A stretch of DNA of 64,000 bases from Rhizobium sp. 18065 (GTDB lineage: Bacteria; Pseudomonadota; Alphaproteobacteria; Rhizobiales; Rhizobiaceae), in contig NZ_CACSJP010000010.1 of the NCBI RefSeq assembly GCF_902706095.1, forward strand, positions 1 to 64,000, read 5' to 3'. The notes beneath the pieces were generated by a model, which saw only the letters and a list, made by a program, of their open reading frames with translations, did not search any database and was not told the DNA's origin. Position numbers and translations under genes: made by a program. This document shows, in pieces, positions 8,828 through 18,585 of the stretch. Within the stretch, counting starts at the first letter, position 1, and every line of letters begins with the position of its first letter.

Positions 8828-9822
8828 CAGGCGCTCTTCGGATAAGCCTTCTTGATGCTGTCCTTGATCCACGTGCCGTGGCTAGTCTTGCCCTCGGACA
8901 GATCCTTCATCAGCGTGTAGGTTGCGACTTCAAGCGGAACCTGTTGGCCGTCAAGGGTAGGACCAACAATCTGCATGGTGCCACGGAACACCGAATTGCC
9001 GGTTGCCGAGGCATCGATCGTTTCTTGGACGGGCGGAGACCAGTCACCGGTAAACACGCCGAACTTGTCGCGGTCGAGACCGCCCTGGCCCATCATGTAT
9101 TCGTTGACGCCCATGGCGGTGTCGGCATTGTAGGTCAGCACGCAGACGGTGTCCGGGTTCTGCAGCCACAGCGTTTCCATGACCGAGGTGCCGGAAGCGG
9201 TTGTACGGGCTTCGGTGGGGGACGTCACCAGGTTGGCCTTGCCCCATGCGTTCATCTTGTCGAGAATGCCCTGGCTGCGGTTGTTGGCATCGACTGTGTC
9301 GGTCGCGCCGATGACGATCACCTTCGGGCGCGCGTCGTCAGTCGGCAGGCCGTCTTCTTTGCCATTGGTGGAGAACGTCTTGGTCAGCCACTCCATGGCC
9401 ATTTCGGCGATCTGCTCACCGCAATTGTGCTGGTCCATGTTCATCATGACATCGTAGTAGGTGGTGTCGGTGCCCGCGACGAGCACCTTGATGCCTTGCG
9501 CCTGGGCGCGCTGGATGATCTCCTGAACATTGTTGGGATCGACCGGCATGATATCGATGACCTTCACCTGCATGGCGATAAAGTTCTCGATCTGCTCCAT
9601 TTGCTTGACCGGGCTCATACCCGCGTCAGCGATTTCGAGGCGCCTGCCGTCGGCTTCGGCGAGCTTCTTTACCTCGCCCGTCAGCCAGCCGAGGAAGGGA
9701 TTGGTGGTATCGGGCACCGAGTAGCCGAAATCCACGGTGGCGGCTTTCGCCTGCCGCAAGGAAAGCGTCGACGTCAGCGTCAAGCCGGCAACGCCTGCCA
9801 TAAATTGTCTACGATTGGGCAT
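8827..9822 (-). CDS. CUT2 sugar ABC solute-binding protein (Tat signal)
   Basis: A 331-residue periplasmic receptor of the Peripla_BP_4 (RbsB-like) fold. The N-terminus MPNRRQFMAG is a twin-arginine motif followed by a hydrophobic stretch and AKA cleavage site, so Tat export is likely; most sugar receptors use Sec. ATG 9822 follows GGGAGG. First gene of a four-gene operon (receptor, ATPase, permease, esterase) that starts 118 bp after the LysR gene on the same strand. The ligand is unknown. Confidence 0.9.
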   Translation of the reverse strand: MPNRRQFMAGVAGLTLTSTLSLRQAKAATVDFGYSVPDTTNPFLGWLTGEVKKLAEADGRRLEIADAGMSPVKQMEQIENFIAMQVKVIDIMPVDPNNVQEIIQRAQAQGIKVLVAGTDTTYYDVMMNMDQHNCGEQIAEMAMEWLTKTFSTNGKEDGLPTDDARPKVIVIGATDTVDANNRSQGILDKMNAWGKANLVTSPTEARTTASGTSVMETLWLQNPDTVCVLTYNADTAMGVNEYMMGQGGLDRDKFGVFTGDWSPPVQETIDASATGNSVFRGTMQIVGPTLDGQQVPLEVATYTLMKDLSEGKTSHGTWIKDSIKKAYPKSA

Positions 9823-9939
9823 TGAAACCTCCCGATCACGGCAAGCCATGATGCCGTGCATCCTCCAGAACTGGCCGTACCTTGGCTTTTGGGTGGGAGG
9901 GTTTCCAATTAGATGTAAGGATCTGGTTATAAGGTTTGG

Positions 9940-11124
9940 CTATGAACCATGACTTGTCTTGGTCTTGGCTTCGGTGCGGACGTCGTCCAGAAACGCCGCT
10001 TGTGCAGCAGTCGGCAGCCAGCCTTTGCGGGTGGTTAGGCCGATAGGGCGTGAGGTATGAGCCAGATCGAATGGTAGCGAGGCCATAAGACCGCGCTCGA
10101 TTTCGGCAGATGCCTGGCCGCCGGAAATGAAGCCGAGATGGTCGCTGCGGTCGAGCAGTTCGCGCATCAGGATCAGCGAGCTGGACTCGATCACGCTTGT
10201 CGGCCTAGGCAGATGTCCCTGAAAAAGGGCCTCGAAATGCGTCCGGATCGGTGTGCCTGATGTGGCCACTACCCAAGGGTAGGATGCAAGGTCGTCAATG
10301 CTGACCGGGGATTTTCCTACCAGCGGATGGTTCTTGCCGGCCACGATCACAACCGTGTCCTTGAACAGCGTTTCCTGTTCCACATCATCGATCGGCAGCG
10401 GATTGCGCATCGCTCCGATCAGAAAATCAAGTTCGCCACGCCTCAGGCCGCCGAGCAGTTCGGCATAGACACCCTCGACAATCTTGATCGGCAGCTTGGG
10501 CCGCTTTTCGCGGAAGCTTGCGATTACCGAGGGTAGGATGGACGACCGCGACAGCGGCATTGCTCCCACGACGATGACGCCGGCCTCTTCGGCGCGGGCT
10601 TCGGCAAGATCCGCCTCCGCTTGCTGCAATTCGGCAAAGGCGAGACGGGTCGCCTGCGCCAGGTTTTGCGCCAGACGCGTGGCCACCATGCCGTAAGAAG
10701 TACGTTCAAACAGGGGGCGTGCCGCTTCCCTCTCAAGCTGGCTCACGGCTCGGTGCACGGTGGGCTGCGCCACGCCCAACTGGCGGGCGGCAAGCGTGAA
10801 ATTTTCCAGTTCGCGAACCGCAACCAGTGCCTCCAGCTGCGCCGACGTGGCGGTAACCTTCAGTCGCGAGGCAAGTTCGGTCAGCGCCGGATCGAGATAG
10901 GCGAAGGCACGCCGCGCACGAACTGCCAGCAACTTGCCCTCATCGTTGACGAACAGGCCATGCGTCGAGCGGGTAAACAGGGGATAGCCAAGCATCTTTT
11001 CGATCTTGGATATGGCTTGCGTTACCGCCGGTTGGGACACGCAGCAGATTTCTGCCGCGCGGGTGACGGAGCCCGTTTCCACCACGGCCAGGAAAACGCG
11101 CAGGTGGCGCAGATTGTACCTCAT
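9940..11124 (-). CDS. LysR-family regulator with two HTH domains
   Basis: A 394-residue transcription factor, longer than the usual ~300. Residues about 4-62 are a LysR HTH (LRHLRVFLAVVETGSVTRAA) and residues about 93-152 are a second one (LEALVAVRELENFTLAA), followed by a substrate-binding domain from about 175. The tandem-HTH form occurs in some rhizobial LysR proteins such as GbpR-like regulators. Overlaps the upstream dehydrogenase by 4 bp (ATGA). It faces the galB operon divergently and precedes the ABC operon, so it may sense an aromatic intermediate and control both. Confidence 0.88.
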   Translation of the reverse strand: MRYNLRHLRVFLAVVETGSVTRAAEICCVSQPAVTQAISKIEKMLGYPLFTRSTHGLFVNDEGKLLAVRARRAFAYLDPALTELASRLKVTATSAQLEALVAVRELENFTLAARQLGVAQPTVHRAVSQLEREAARPLFERTSYGMVATRLAQNLAQATRLAFAELQQAEADLAEARAEEAGVIVVGAMPLSRSSILPSVIASFREKRPKLPIKIVEGVYAELLGGLRRGELDFLIGAMRNPLPIDDVEQETLFKDTVVIVAGKNHPLVGKSPVSIDDLASYPWVVATSGTPIRTHFEALFQGHLPRPTSVIESSSLILMRELLDRSDHLGFISGGQASAEIERGLMASLPFDLAHTSRPIGLTTRKGWLPTAAQAAFLDDVRTEAKTKTSHGS

Positions 11125-12029
11125 CGAAACGCCGCAGCTCCCTTTGCCTTTTCCTCGTCCATTCGCAAGAGAATGCTGTCAGACCGGCTAGCAAGATCGG
11201 TGCCATCGACAGGGACAGACAATGCGGCGATCTCGTCCTGCCACTCGGCAATGGCGGACGACATTCTGTCTGCCAGGCCAAGGTCGCGCACCGTGGCGGC
11301 CACTTCGCGCATCTCTGCGGCGCGGCGTGCTCCATGCACCATCATCCGTTCGAGATTATAGGCACTGCGCTTGGCCCAGTCGATGCCGGGATCCGAGGCT
11401 TGCAGCGAGGCTAGCACGGCCTCCTCCACGCCGGCGCGGCGGGCGGCCAGCATCGATTCCGCCGTCAGGGCCTCCAGGCCCTTGATGATGACCGAACGCA
11501 GCATTTTGATCGATGATGCCTGACCGACTGTTTCGCCCGCAGGCTTTGGTTTCATCCCGAGATGTTCAAGCGCTTCGATTGCCGCTTCGCTGTGAGGGCC
11601 GGAGACCAACAGCGGCGTAAGTGCGCGTGCCGGATGCACGGGCGACATGACGGCTACATCGACATAACGCCCGCCCGCCATCTCGATCGCTTGCGCTGCT
11701 GCAACCTTTGTTGATGGAGAACAGGAATTACAGTCGAAATAGAGCGCCCCAGCTTTGATCTGCGTGGCGGCTTCTTTCGCTGCCACCAAGGCCTGATCCG
11801 CCGTCACCAGACTGAAGATGGCGATCGCTCCAGACAGTGCATCGCTGGAACTGCCGACGGCGTTGACCTCAAGTTCAGAACAGGCATCGAGGATCTGCGC
11901 CGATGCATCCGGATCGGCAAGCTTCAGGTCATAGGCAGCAAGAACTGCGCCATCGGGTCGCGTCCATCCGGATGCGAATGCCCGCGCTGCCTCACCGAAT
12001 CCGAGTATGCCGATCTTGATGTGATTCAT
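11121..12029 (-). CDS. NAD(P)-dependent dehydrogenase, 6PGDH-like with DUF1932
   Basis: A 302-residue protein. Residues 4-160 form a Rossmann fold beginning IGILGFGEAARAFA (GxGxxA nucleotide loop), and the C-terminal ~80 residues resemble DUF1932. Similar to hydroxyisobutyrate/6-phosphogluconate dehydrogenase relatives found near protocatechuate and gallate pathway genes. It could oxidise a ring-fission semialdehyde or reduce a keto-acid; the substrate is not readable. First gene before lysR, divergent from galB with a 165-bp shared promoter region. Confidence 0.8.
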   Translation of the reverse strand: MNHIKIGILGFGEAARAFASGWTRPDGAVLAAYDLKLADPDASAQILDACSELEVNAVGSSSDALSGAIAIFSLVTADQALVAAKEAATQIKAGALYFDCNSCSPSTKVAAAQAIEMAGGRYVDVAVMSPVHPARALTPLLVSGPHSEAAIEALEHLGMKPKPAGETVGQASSIKMLRSVIIKGLEALTAESMLAARRAGVEEAVLASLQASDPGIDWAKRSAYNLERMMVHGARRAAEMREVAATVRDLGLADRMSSAIAEWQDEIAALSVPVDGTDLASRSDSILLRMDEEKAKGAAAFR

Positions 12030-12092
12030 CGTCCGCTATCCTGAGAGCATTCTACGCGACGGGCTTCGTTCTAGATCAAGGTGCTGCGCCTC

Positions 12093-12107
12093 GCTATCGA
12101 ATATAGC
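12093..12107. promoter_or_regulatory. Candidate LysR operator in divergent promoter
   Basis: The palindrome GCTAT-N5-ATAGC sits between the divergent dehydrogenase-lysR and galB operons, the usual place for a LysR-type binding site. It includes AT-rich text that could also be a -10 region. Prediction only. Confidence 0.35.
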
Positions 12108-12194
12108 CAAAACTTATAGACGTGACATTGAAAGGAAATTGGCAAAGGCTGCGTTCGGAGCGACATACGGGGTGAAAAATAAGTGGAGCCTATG

Positions 12195-12929
12195 ATGTCC
12201 AAAAAGAAGACCGCGCTGGTCATCAGCGCCCATGCCGCTGATTTCGTCTGGCGTTGCGGCGGCGCGATCGCGCTGCATGCCAAGCTCGGCTACGAAGTAA
12301 CGGTCGTCTGCCTCTCCTTTGGTGAACGGGGTGAATCGGCCAAGCTCTGGAAGCAGCCGGGCATGACACTGGACAAGGTCAAGGCCGCGCGGCGTGCCGA
12401 GGCGGAAAAGGCGGCCGAGGCGCTGGGCGTGCACAAGCTCTTATGCTTCGATCTTGGCGACTATCCGCTGAAGCTCACAGATGAGGACAAGAACCGTTTG
12501 GTCGAGGTGATCCGCGAGGTGCAGCCGTCCTTCATGCTCAGTCATTCCCAATATGATCCTTATAATACCGACCATATGTACACGACCCAAGTGGTGCTCG
12601 AAGCGCGCATGATTGCCCAGGCCTGGGGCCACAATCCTGGCCAGAAGGTGCTCGGCGCGCCACAGCTCTATCTGTTCGAGCCGCACCAGACCGAACAGAT
12701 GGGCTGGAAGCCCGATGTCTTCCTCGATATCACAGAGGTATGGGAAAAGAAGCGGGCCGCCATCGAATGCATGGAAGGCCAGGAGCATCTGTGGGAGTTC
12801 TATACACGGGTGGCACAGAACCGTGCCAACCACTTCCAGCGTAATTCCGGCGGACAGTCGGGCGGTCGGGCAGCGCTCTATGCGGAAGGCTTCCAGTCCG
12901 TGTTTCCGCGTACGCTCGACGAACTCTGA
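12195..12929 (+). CDS. galB: 4-oxalomesaconate hydratase (PIG-L fold)
   Basis: A 244-residue metal-dependent PIG-L/LmbE-fold protein. The GalB type hydrates 4-oxalomesaconate to 4-carboxy-4-hydroxy-2-oxoadipate in gallate catabolism. The N-terminal motif SAHAADFVWRCGG carries the metal ligands H13 and D16 and matches GalB rather than deacetylases (AHPDDE). I chose ATG 12195 because GGAG lies 6 nt upstream; ATG 12192 and GTG 12183 are in-frame alternatives. First gene of galB-dioxygenase-galC-galD. The operon context strongly supports the hydratase call. Confidence 0.85.
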   Translation: MSKKKTALVISAHAADFVWRCGGAIALHAKLGYEVTVVCLSFGERGESAKLWKQPGMTLDKVKAARRAEAEKAAEALGVHKLLCFDLGDYPLKLTDEDKNRLVEVIREVQPSFMLSHSQYDPYNTDHMYTTQVVLEARMIAQAWGHNPGQKVLGAPQLYLFEPHQTEQMGWKPDVFLDITEVWEKKRAAIECMEGQEHLWEFYTRVAQNRANHFQRNSGGQSGGRAALYAEGFQSVFPRTLDEL

Positions 12930-12949
12930 ACCGTCTCTGGGAGAGAACC

Positions 12950-13912
12950 TTGGAACCCTGTTTTGACATCGCCCATCTCGCCCATGTCGAGATGTATACC
13001 GACAAGTTCGAAGAGAGCCTGAGCTTCTTCGTCAACGTCTACGGTCTGACCCTTGCCGGACAGGATGAGACCTCGGCCTATCTGCGGGCCTGGGATGATT
13101 ACGAATTCCACACGCTGAAGCTGACACGTCATCACACGACCGGCATCGGTCACGTCGCCTATCGCGCGTCCTCCGAAGCGGCCCTGAACCGCCGCGTAGC
13201 AGCGATTGAGGCGAGCAAATACAAGGTGATCGGCTGGGTGGAGGGCGATCTCGGCCATGGCCGCGCCTTCCGGTTCGAAGATCCCTTCGGCCACGTCTTC
13301 GAAATCTACTGGGACACAGTGCGCTATACGCCGCCCGAGGAGGAGCGACCGAAGCTAAAGAACCTTGCGCAGCGCTTCCATGGCCGCGGCTGCCATCCCC
13401 GCCGTATCGACCACCTTAACCTGCTGGCCAGCGACGTCTCTGAATTTCGTCTGTTCATGGAAACCTGCCTCGGTTCCCGCGTGACGGAGATGATCCAACT
13501 CGACAACGGCCGGGTCGGTGGCTGCTGGTTTACTGTCAACAACAAGACTTACGATCTCGCCTGCACGGAAGAACATGGCAGCGGACACGCGCGCCTGCAC
13601 CACGTCACCTACGCGACGGATACGCGCGAAGACATTCTGCGGGCTGCCGATATATTTCTGGAAAACGGCGTGCATATCGAGACCGGGCCGCACAAGCACG
13701 CGATCCAGGGCACCTTCTTCCTCTACGTCTGGGAGCCGGCGGGAAACCGGGTGGAGCTTGCCAATTCCGGCGCGCGGTTGATCCTCGCGCCCGACTGGCA
13801 GCCGGTCGTCTGGACCGAAACCGAGCGCAAGAGAGGCCAAGCCTGGGGCTTGAAAACCATCGAAACCTTCCACACCCACGGCACACCGCCGATCGAAAGC
13901 AAGGAGCACTGA
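12950..13912 (+). CDS. Type I extradiol ring-cleavage dioxygenase (XylE-like)
   Basis: A 320-residue two-module VOC protein resembling catechol 2,3-dioxygenase. The iron ligands in the C-terminal module are H155 (RIDHLNLLA), H217 or H218 (RLHHVTYATD) and E269 (GNRVEL). Residues about 215-275 align closely with XylE around its last His and Glu ligands. The start is TTG at 12950 with GGGAG six bases upstream; no earlier ATG fits. It occupies the position where a LigB-type gallate or protocatechuate dioxygenase would be expected, so its substrate may be a carboxylated catechol or gallate-like compound rather than catechol (inference). Confidence 0.85.
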   Translation: MEPCFDIAHLAHVEMYTDKFEESLSFFVNVYGLTLAGQDETSAYLRAWDDYEFHTLKLTRHHTTGIGHVAYRASSEAALNRRVAAIEASKYKVIGWVEGDLGHGRAFRFEDPFGHVFEIYWDTVRYTPPEEERPKLKNLAQRFHGRGCHPRRIDHLNLLASDVSEFRLFMETCLGSRVTEMIQLDNGRVGGCWFTVNNKTYDLACTEEHGSGHARLHHVTYATDTREDILRAADIFLENGVHIETGPHKHAIQGTFFLYVWEPAGNRVELANSGARLILAPDWQPVVWTETERKRGQAWGLKTIETFHTHGTPPIESKEH

Positions 13913-13915
13913 GCC

Positions 13916-14587
13916 ATGGCTGTGGTGGTGCAGAACATCAAGCGCGCCGATCAGGCAATCATCGACGGGCTCGCCAAGGCGGGTGTCGCGACCGTGCATG
14001 AGGCGCAGGGACGCAAGGGCATGCTTTCGAGCACCATCCGGCCAATCTATGCCGGTGCGCAGATCGCCGGTTCGGCTGTGACGATCTCGGCGGCCCCCGG
14101 CGACAACTGGATGGTGCATGTGGCAATCGAGCAGCTGCGCGAGGGCGACATTCTGGTGCTGGCGCCGACATCGCCCTGCGACAACGGCTATTTCGGTGAT
14201 CTTCTCGCAACCTCGGCCATGGCCCGCGGCTGCCGCGGCCTGATCATCGATGCCGGCGTGCGCGACATCCGCGACCTGACCCACATGGGCTTTCCCGTCT
14301 GGTCAAAGGCAATATCCGCGCAGGGCACGGTCAAGGAAACGCTTGGATCGGTCAATATCCCTGTGGTCTGCGCAGGCGCGCTTGTCGAGGCTGGAGATGT
14401 GATCGTTGCAGACGACGACGGCGTTTGCGTCGTCCGATGCAAGGAGGCGCAAGCCGTGTTGGCAGCTGCCGAAAAACGGCTTGCCAACGAGGAAGCCAAG
14501 CGAAAGCGGCTCGCCTCCGGTGAACTTGGGCTCGATATTTACGGTATGCGCGACTCGCTCGCCGCCAAGGGGCTCAGATATGTCTGA
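13916..14587 (+). CDS. galC: 4-carboxy-4-hydroxy-2-oxoadipate aldolase
   Basis: A 223-residue RraA-fold class II aldolase that cleaves CHA to pyruvate and oxaloacetate and often also decarboxylates oxaloacetate. Active-site features: GYFGDLLAT (residues 91-99) and IDAGVRD with R116 and D117, equivalent to the Arg-Asp pair that binds pyruvate and the metal. ATG follows AAGGAG by 9 nt and lies 3 nt after the dioxygenase stop; its 3' end overlaps galD by 8 bp. Plain RraA (RNase E inhibitor) is less likely given length and context. Confidence 0.88.
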   Translation: MAVVVQNIKRADQAIIDGLAKAGVATVHEAQGRKGMLSSTIRPIYAGAQIAGSAVTISAAPGDNWMVHVAIEQLREGDILVLAPTSPCDNGYFGDLLATSAMARGCRGLIIDAGVRDIRDLTHMGFPVWSKAISAQGTVKETLGSVNIPVVCAGALVEAGDVIVADDDGVCVVRCKEAQAVLAAAEKRLANEEAKRKRLASGELGLDIYGMRDSLAAKGLRYV

Positions 14588-15638
14588 GGAAGGCATTCCC
14601 TGTCTGTGGATGCGAGGCGGCACCTCCAAGGGCGCCTATTTTCTCGCCAGGCACCTGCCGGCCGATCCGGCGGAACGTGATGCCCTGCTGCTGTCCATCA
14701 TGGGGTCGCCCGACCCCCGTCAGATCGACGGCATCGGCGGCGCTGATCCGCTAACATCGAAAGTCGCGATCCTCTCTCCCTCGATCAGGCCCGATGCCGA
14801 TGTCGATTATCTTTTCTTGCAGGTCTTCGTCGACCAACCGCTGGTCAGCGACGTGCAGGGCTGTGGCAACATTCTCGCGGGTGTCGGACCCGCTGCAATC
14901 GAGCGCGGGTTGGTGAAGGCTTCCGGCGATGTCACAGATGTCCGCATCCATATGCTCAATTCCGGCGAGGTCGCTGTTGCCAAAGTCGAGACGCCGGATG
15001 GCCGAGTGAACTACGCAGGGAAAACATCGATTGCGGGGGTGCCTGGTACCCATGCAGCCGTTCCCTTGCATTTCGCCGATATAGCCGGGTCAATGTGCGG
15101 TGCGCTTCTTCCGACCGGCAACGCGGTTGACATGATTGACGGGATCGAGGCGACGCTAATCGACAACGGCATGCCGTGCGTCATCATGCGTGCCGCCGAT
15201 TTCGGCCTGACAGGTCGGGAGACGCGTGACGAGCTCGAGGGCAACCTTGAACTCAAGGCACGCATCGAGGCCATTCGCCTGCAGGCTGGACCTATGATGA
15301 ACCTCGGAGACGTCACGAAAGCATCTGTACCCAAGATGACGCTGGTGTCTGCTCCAGTCGCGGGGGGGGCGATCTCCACGCGAAGCCTGATCCCGCATCG
15401 GGTGCATGCTTCCGTCGGGGTGCTCGCCGCCATAACTGTGGCGACGGCGACCCGGTTGACGGGCAGTCCTGCTGCAAAACTGGTCGTTGCGCCATCGGAC
15501 GGCCGTTATGAGATCGAACATCCTACTGGAAGCATGGAAGTCTTCCTGCGACTTGACGAAGCTGGCAATATCAAGGGCGCCGGTACTATCCGAACGGCGC
15601 GGAAGCTCTTTGACGGCTATGTCTATTCATCTAATTAG
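14580..15638 (+). CDS. galD: 4-oxalomesaconate tautomerase (PrpF family)
   Basis: A 352-residue PrpF/diaminopimelate-epimerase-fold isomerase, converting the keto form of 4-oxalomesaconate produced by ring opening to the isomer used by GalB. The N-terminus [16 protein letters not shown] and the VQGCGNI segment (catalytic-type Cys) are typical. ATG 14580 is chosen because [11 protein letters not shown] is the family N-terminus; frame extension back to 14406 lies inside galC. It ends 87 bp before the second att copy, so it is the last gene of the putative island. Confidence 0.88.
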   Translation: MSEEGIPCLWMRGGTSKGAYFLARHLPADPAERDALLLSIMGSPDPRQIDGIGGADPLTSKVAILSPSIRPDADVDYLFLQVFVDQPLVSDVQGCGNILAGVGPAAIERGLVKASGDVTDVRIHMLNSGEVAVAKVETPDGRVNYAGKTSIAGVPGTHAAVPLHFADIAGSMCGALLPTGNAVDMIDGIEATLIDNGMPCVIMRAADFGLTGRETRDELEGNLELKARIEAIRLQAGPMMNLGDVTKASVPKMTLVSAPVAGGAISTRSLIPHRVHASVGVLAAITVATATRLTGSPAAKLVVAPSDGRYEIEHPTGSMEVFLRLDEAGNIKGAGTIRTARKLFDGYVYSSN

Positions 15639-15725
15639 AGCTAAGTTCCATAAATGTGGTTATCCCGCAAAATCCTGGTTTCGGCGCTGTTGTAGCGAGT
15701 TTTGTGCAAGTCTCCGTGCCATCAG

Positions 15726-15738
15726 GCCCCCGCAACCA
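15726..15738. repeat. Second copy of tRNA 3'-end 13-mer (candidate att)
   Basis: An exact copy of 115-127, lying between galD and the terminator at 15766-15797. Three bases upstream (ATC, allowing two mismatches next to the core) also match the tRNA. Position at the edge of the catabolic genes, next to unrelated ABC genes and before a terminator, fits the distal end of a tRNA-integrated island of about 15.6 kb. Confidence 0.7.
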
Positions 15739-15765
15739 GTTCATGCAAATGCAAGGCAATATAAC

Positions 15766-15797
15766 AAAACCCCTGCGGACATCCCGCAGGGGTTTTT
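15766..15797. terminator. Bidirectional intrinsic terminator
   Basis: Arms CCCCTGCGG (15770-15778) and CCGCAGGGG (15784-15792) flank a 5-nt loop, with AAAA before and TTTTT after, so it works in both directions. It separates galD from the convergent ABC operon. Because it follows the second tRNA-3'-end copy by 27 nt, it may be the original terminator of tRNA-fMet (or its rRNA operon). Confidence 0.88.
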
Positions 15798-15830
15798 GCC
15801 GTTTTGGTCCCGCTGTGAGCGGCTTGCGGG

Positions 15831-17536
<1,706 letters not shown>

Positions 17537-17540
<4 letters not shown>

Positions 17541-18481
17541 GCGAATACGATCCGCGGGAAGTAGAAGGATACGACCCAATTCGGCATGTCGACGATCTCG
17601 CTGATCCTGAGATCACCGCAGACGGAGCAGAGCATATAGGCATCCACCGGGTTCAGCCCGTGGTCGGAAGACAGCAGGTCGACCATGCGCATGACGGCTT
17701 CGCGTGCGCCGGTCATCAGATCGGGTCCGATACCGGTGGTGACTTCATAGCCGGCGCCATCGAGATGGCGGGTGACAGGTTCGGTGGTGGTGAAGCGTGG
17801 TGACTTGAGATTGGCGCCTTTCACCAGATCGAGCGTCAATTCGACATTCATCTGGCTTTCGATCGCTGTGCCGCAGACTTCGCCGTCTCCCTGGGCGGCA
17901 TGGGTGTCGCCGACCGAGAACAGGGCGCCTTCGACTTCGATGGGCAGATAGAGCGTGACGCCGGCTGTCAGGTCACGGATGTCCATGTTGCCGCCGACGC
18001 GGCGGGGCGGGACGACGGAATGCAGGCCGGTTTCGGCGGGTGCGACCCCGATCGTGCCGGTGAAGGGTTTCAACGGGACCCGACCGCCGGGGCCGAAGGC
18101 GGATGGCGCCATGCTCACCGTGTCATAGGACCAGACATGCAAAGCCGGGTCCTTGAACTGATCGGCCAGCAGGCCGAAGCCTGGAATGTTGGCGGTCCAG
18201 CCATGGCCGGAGGGGTGAAACTTGCGGATGGTCACCTTGAGTGCGTCGCCAGGTTCTGCGCCCTCGACATAGACCGGGCCGGAGACCGGATTGATCCTGC
18301 CGAAGTCGAGATTGGCCAGCGTCTCGAGTGTCGCGTCGCGGCCGATCTGACCGCCGGAGGAATCGAGGCACTCAAACAGGATTGTTTCACCGGGCTTCGC
18401 CGAAAGCGCCGGCGGGAAATCCCTGTTCCAGCCGAAATTGTGCTGAGCGCGGTGGATGGTATGGGTGCAGGCGACGCACAT
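17537..18481 (-). CDS. Formamidase/acetamidase family amidohydrolase
   Basis: A 314-residue FmdA_AmdA family protein that hydrolyses short amides to acid and ammonia. Landmarks are the N-terminal HTIHRAQHNFGWNRD, SVGDTHAAQGDGEVCGTAIE near residue 200 and a C-terminal CSVCGDLRISEIVD. ATG 18481 is preceded by GGAGA. It sits between the binding-protein and ATPase genes of an operon headed by amide-sensor genes, which supports a small-amide substrate. Cytoplasmic. Confidence 0.88.
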
Positions 18482-18585
18482 GGCAGGTCTCCGTTCAGCG
18501 GTTTTCAGTTCGTATTCGGTCCGTAGCCGGCCCCTCTCCATTGACGAGGAGGGGGGCCGGTTTCGGGGTAATCCGGCTTTATGTG

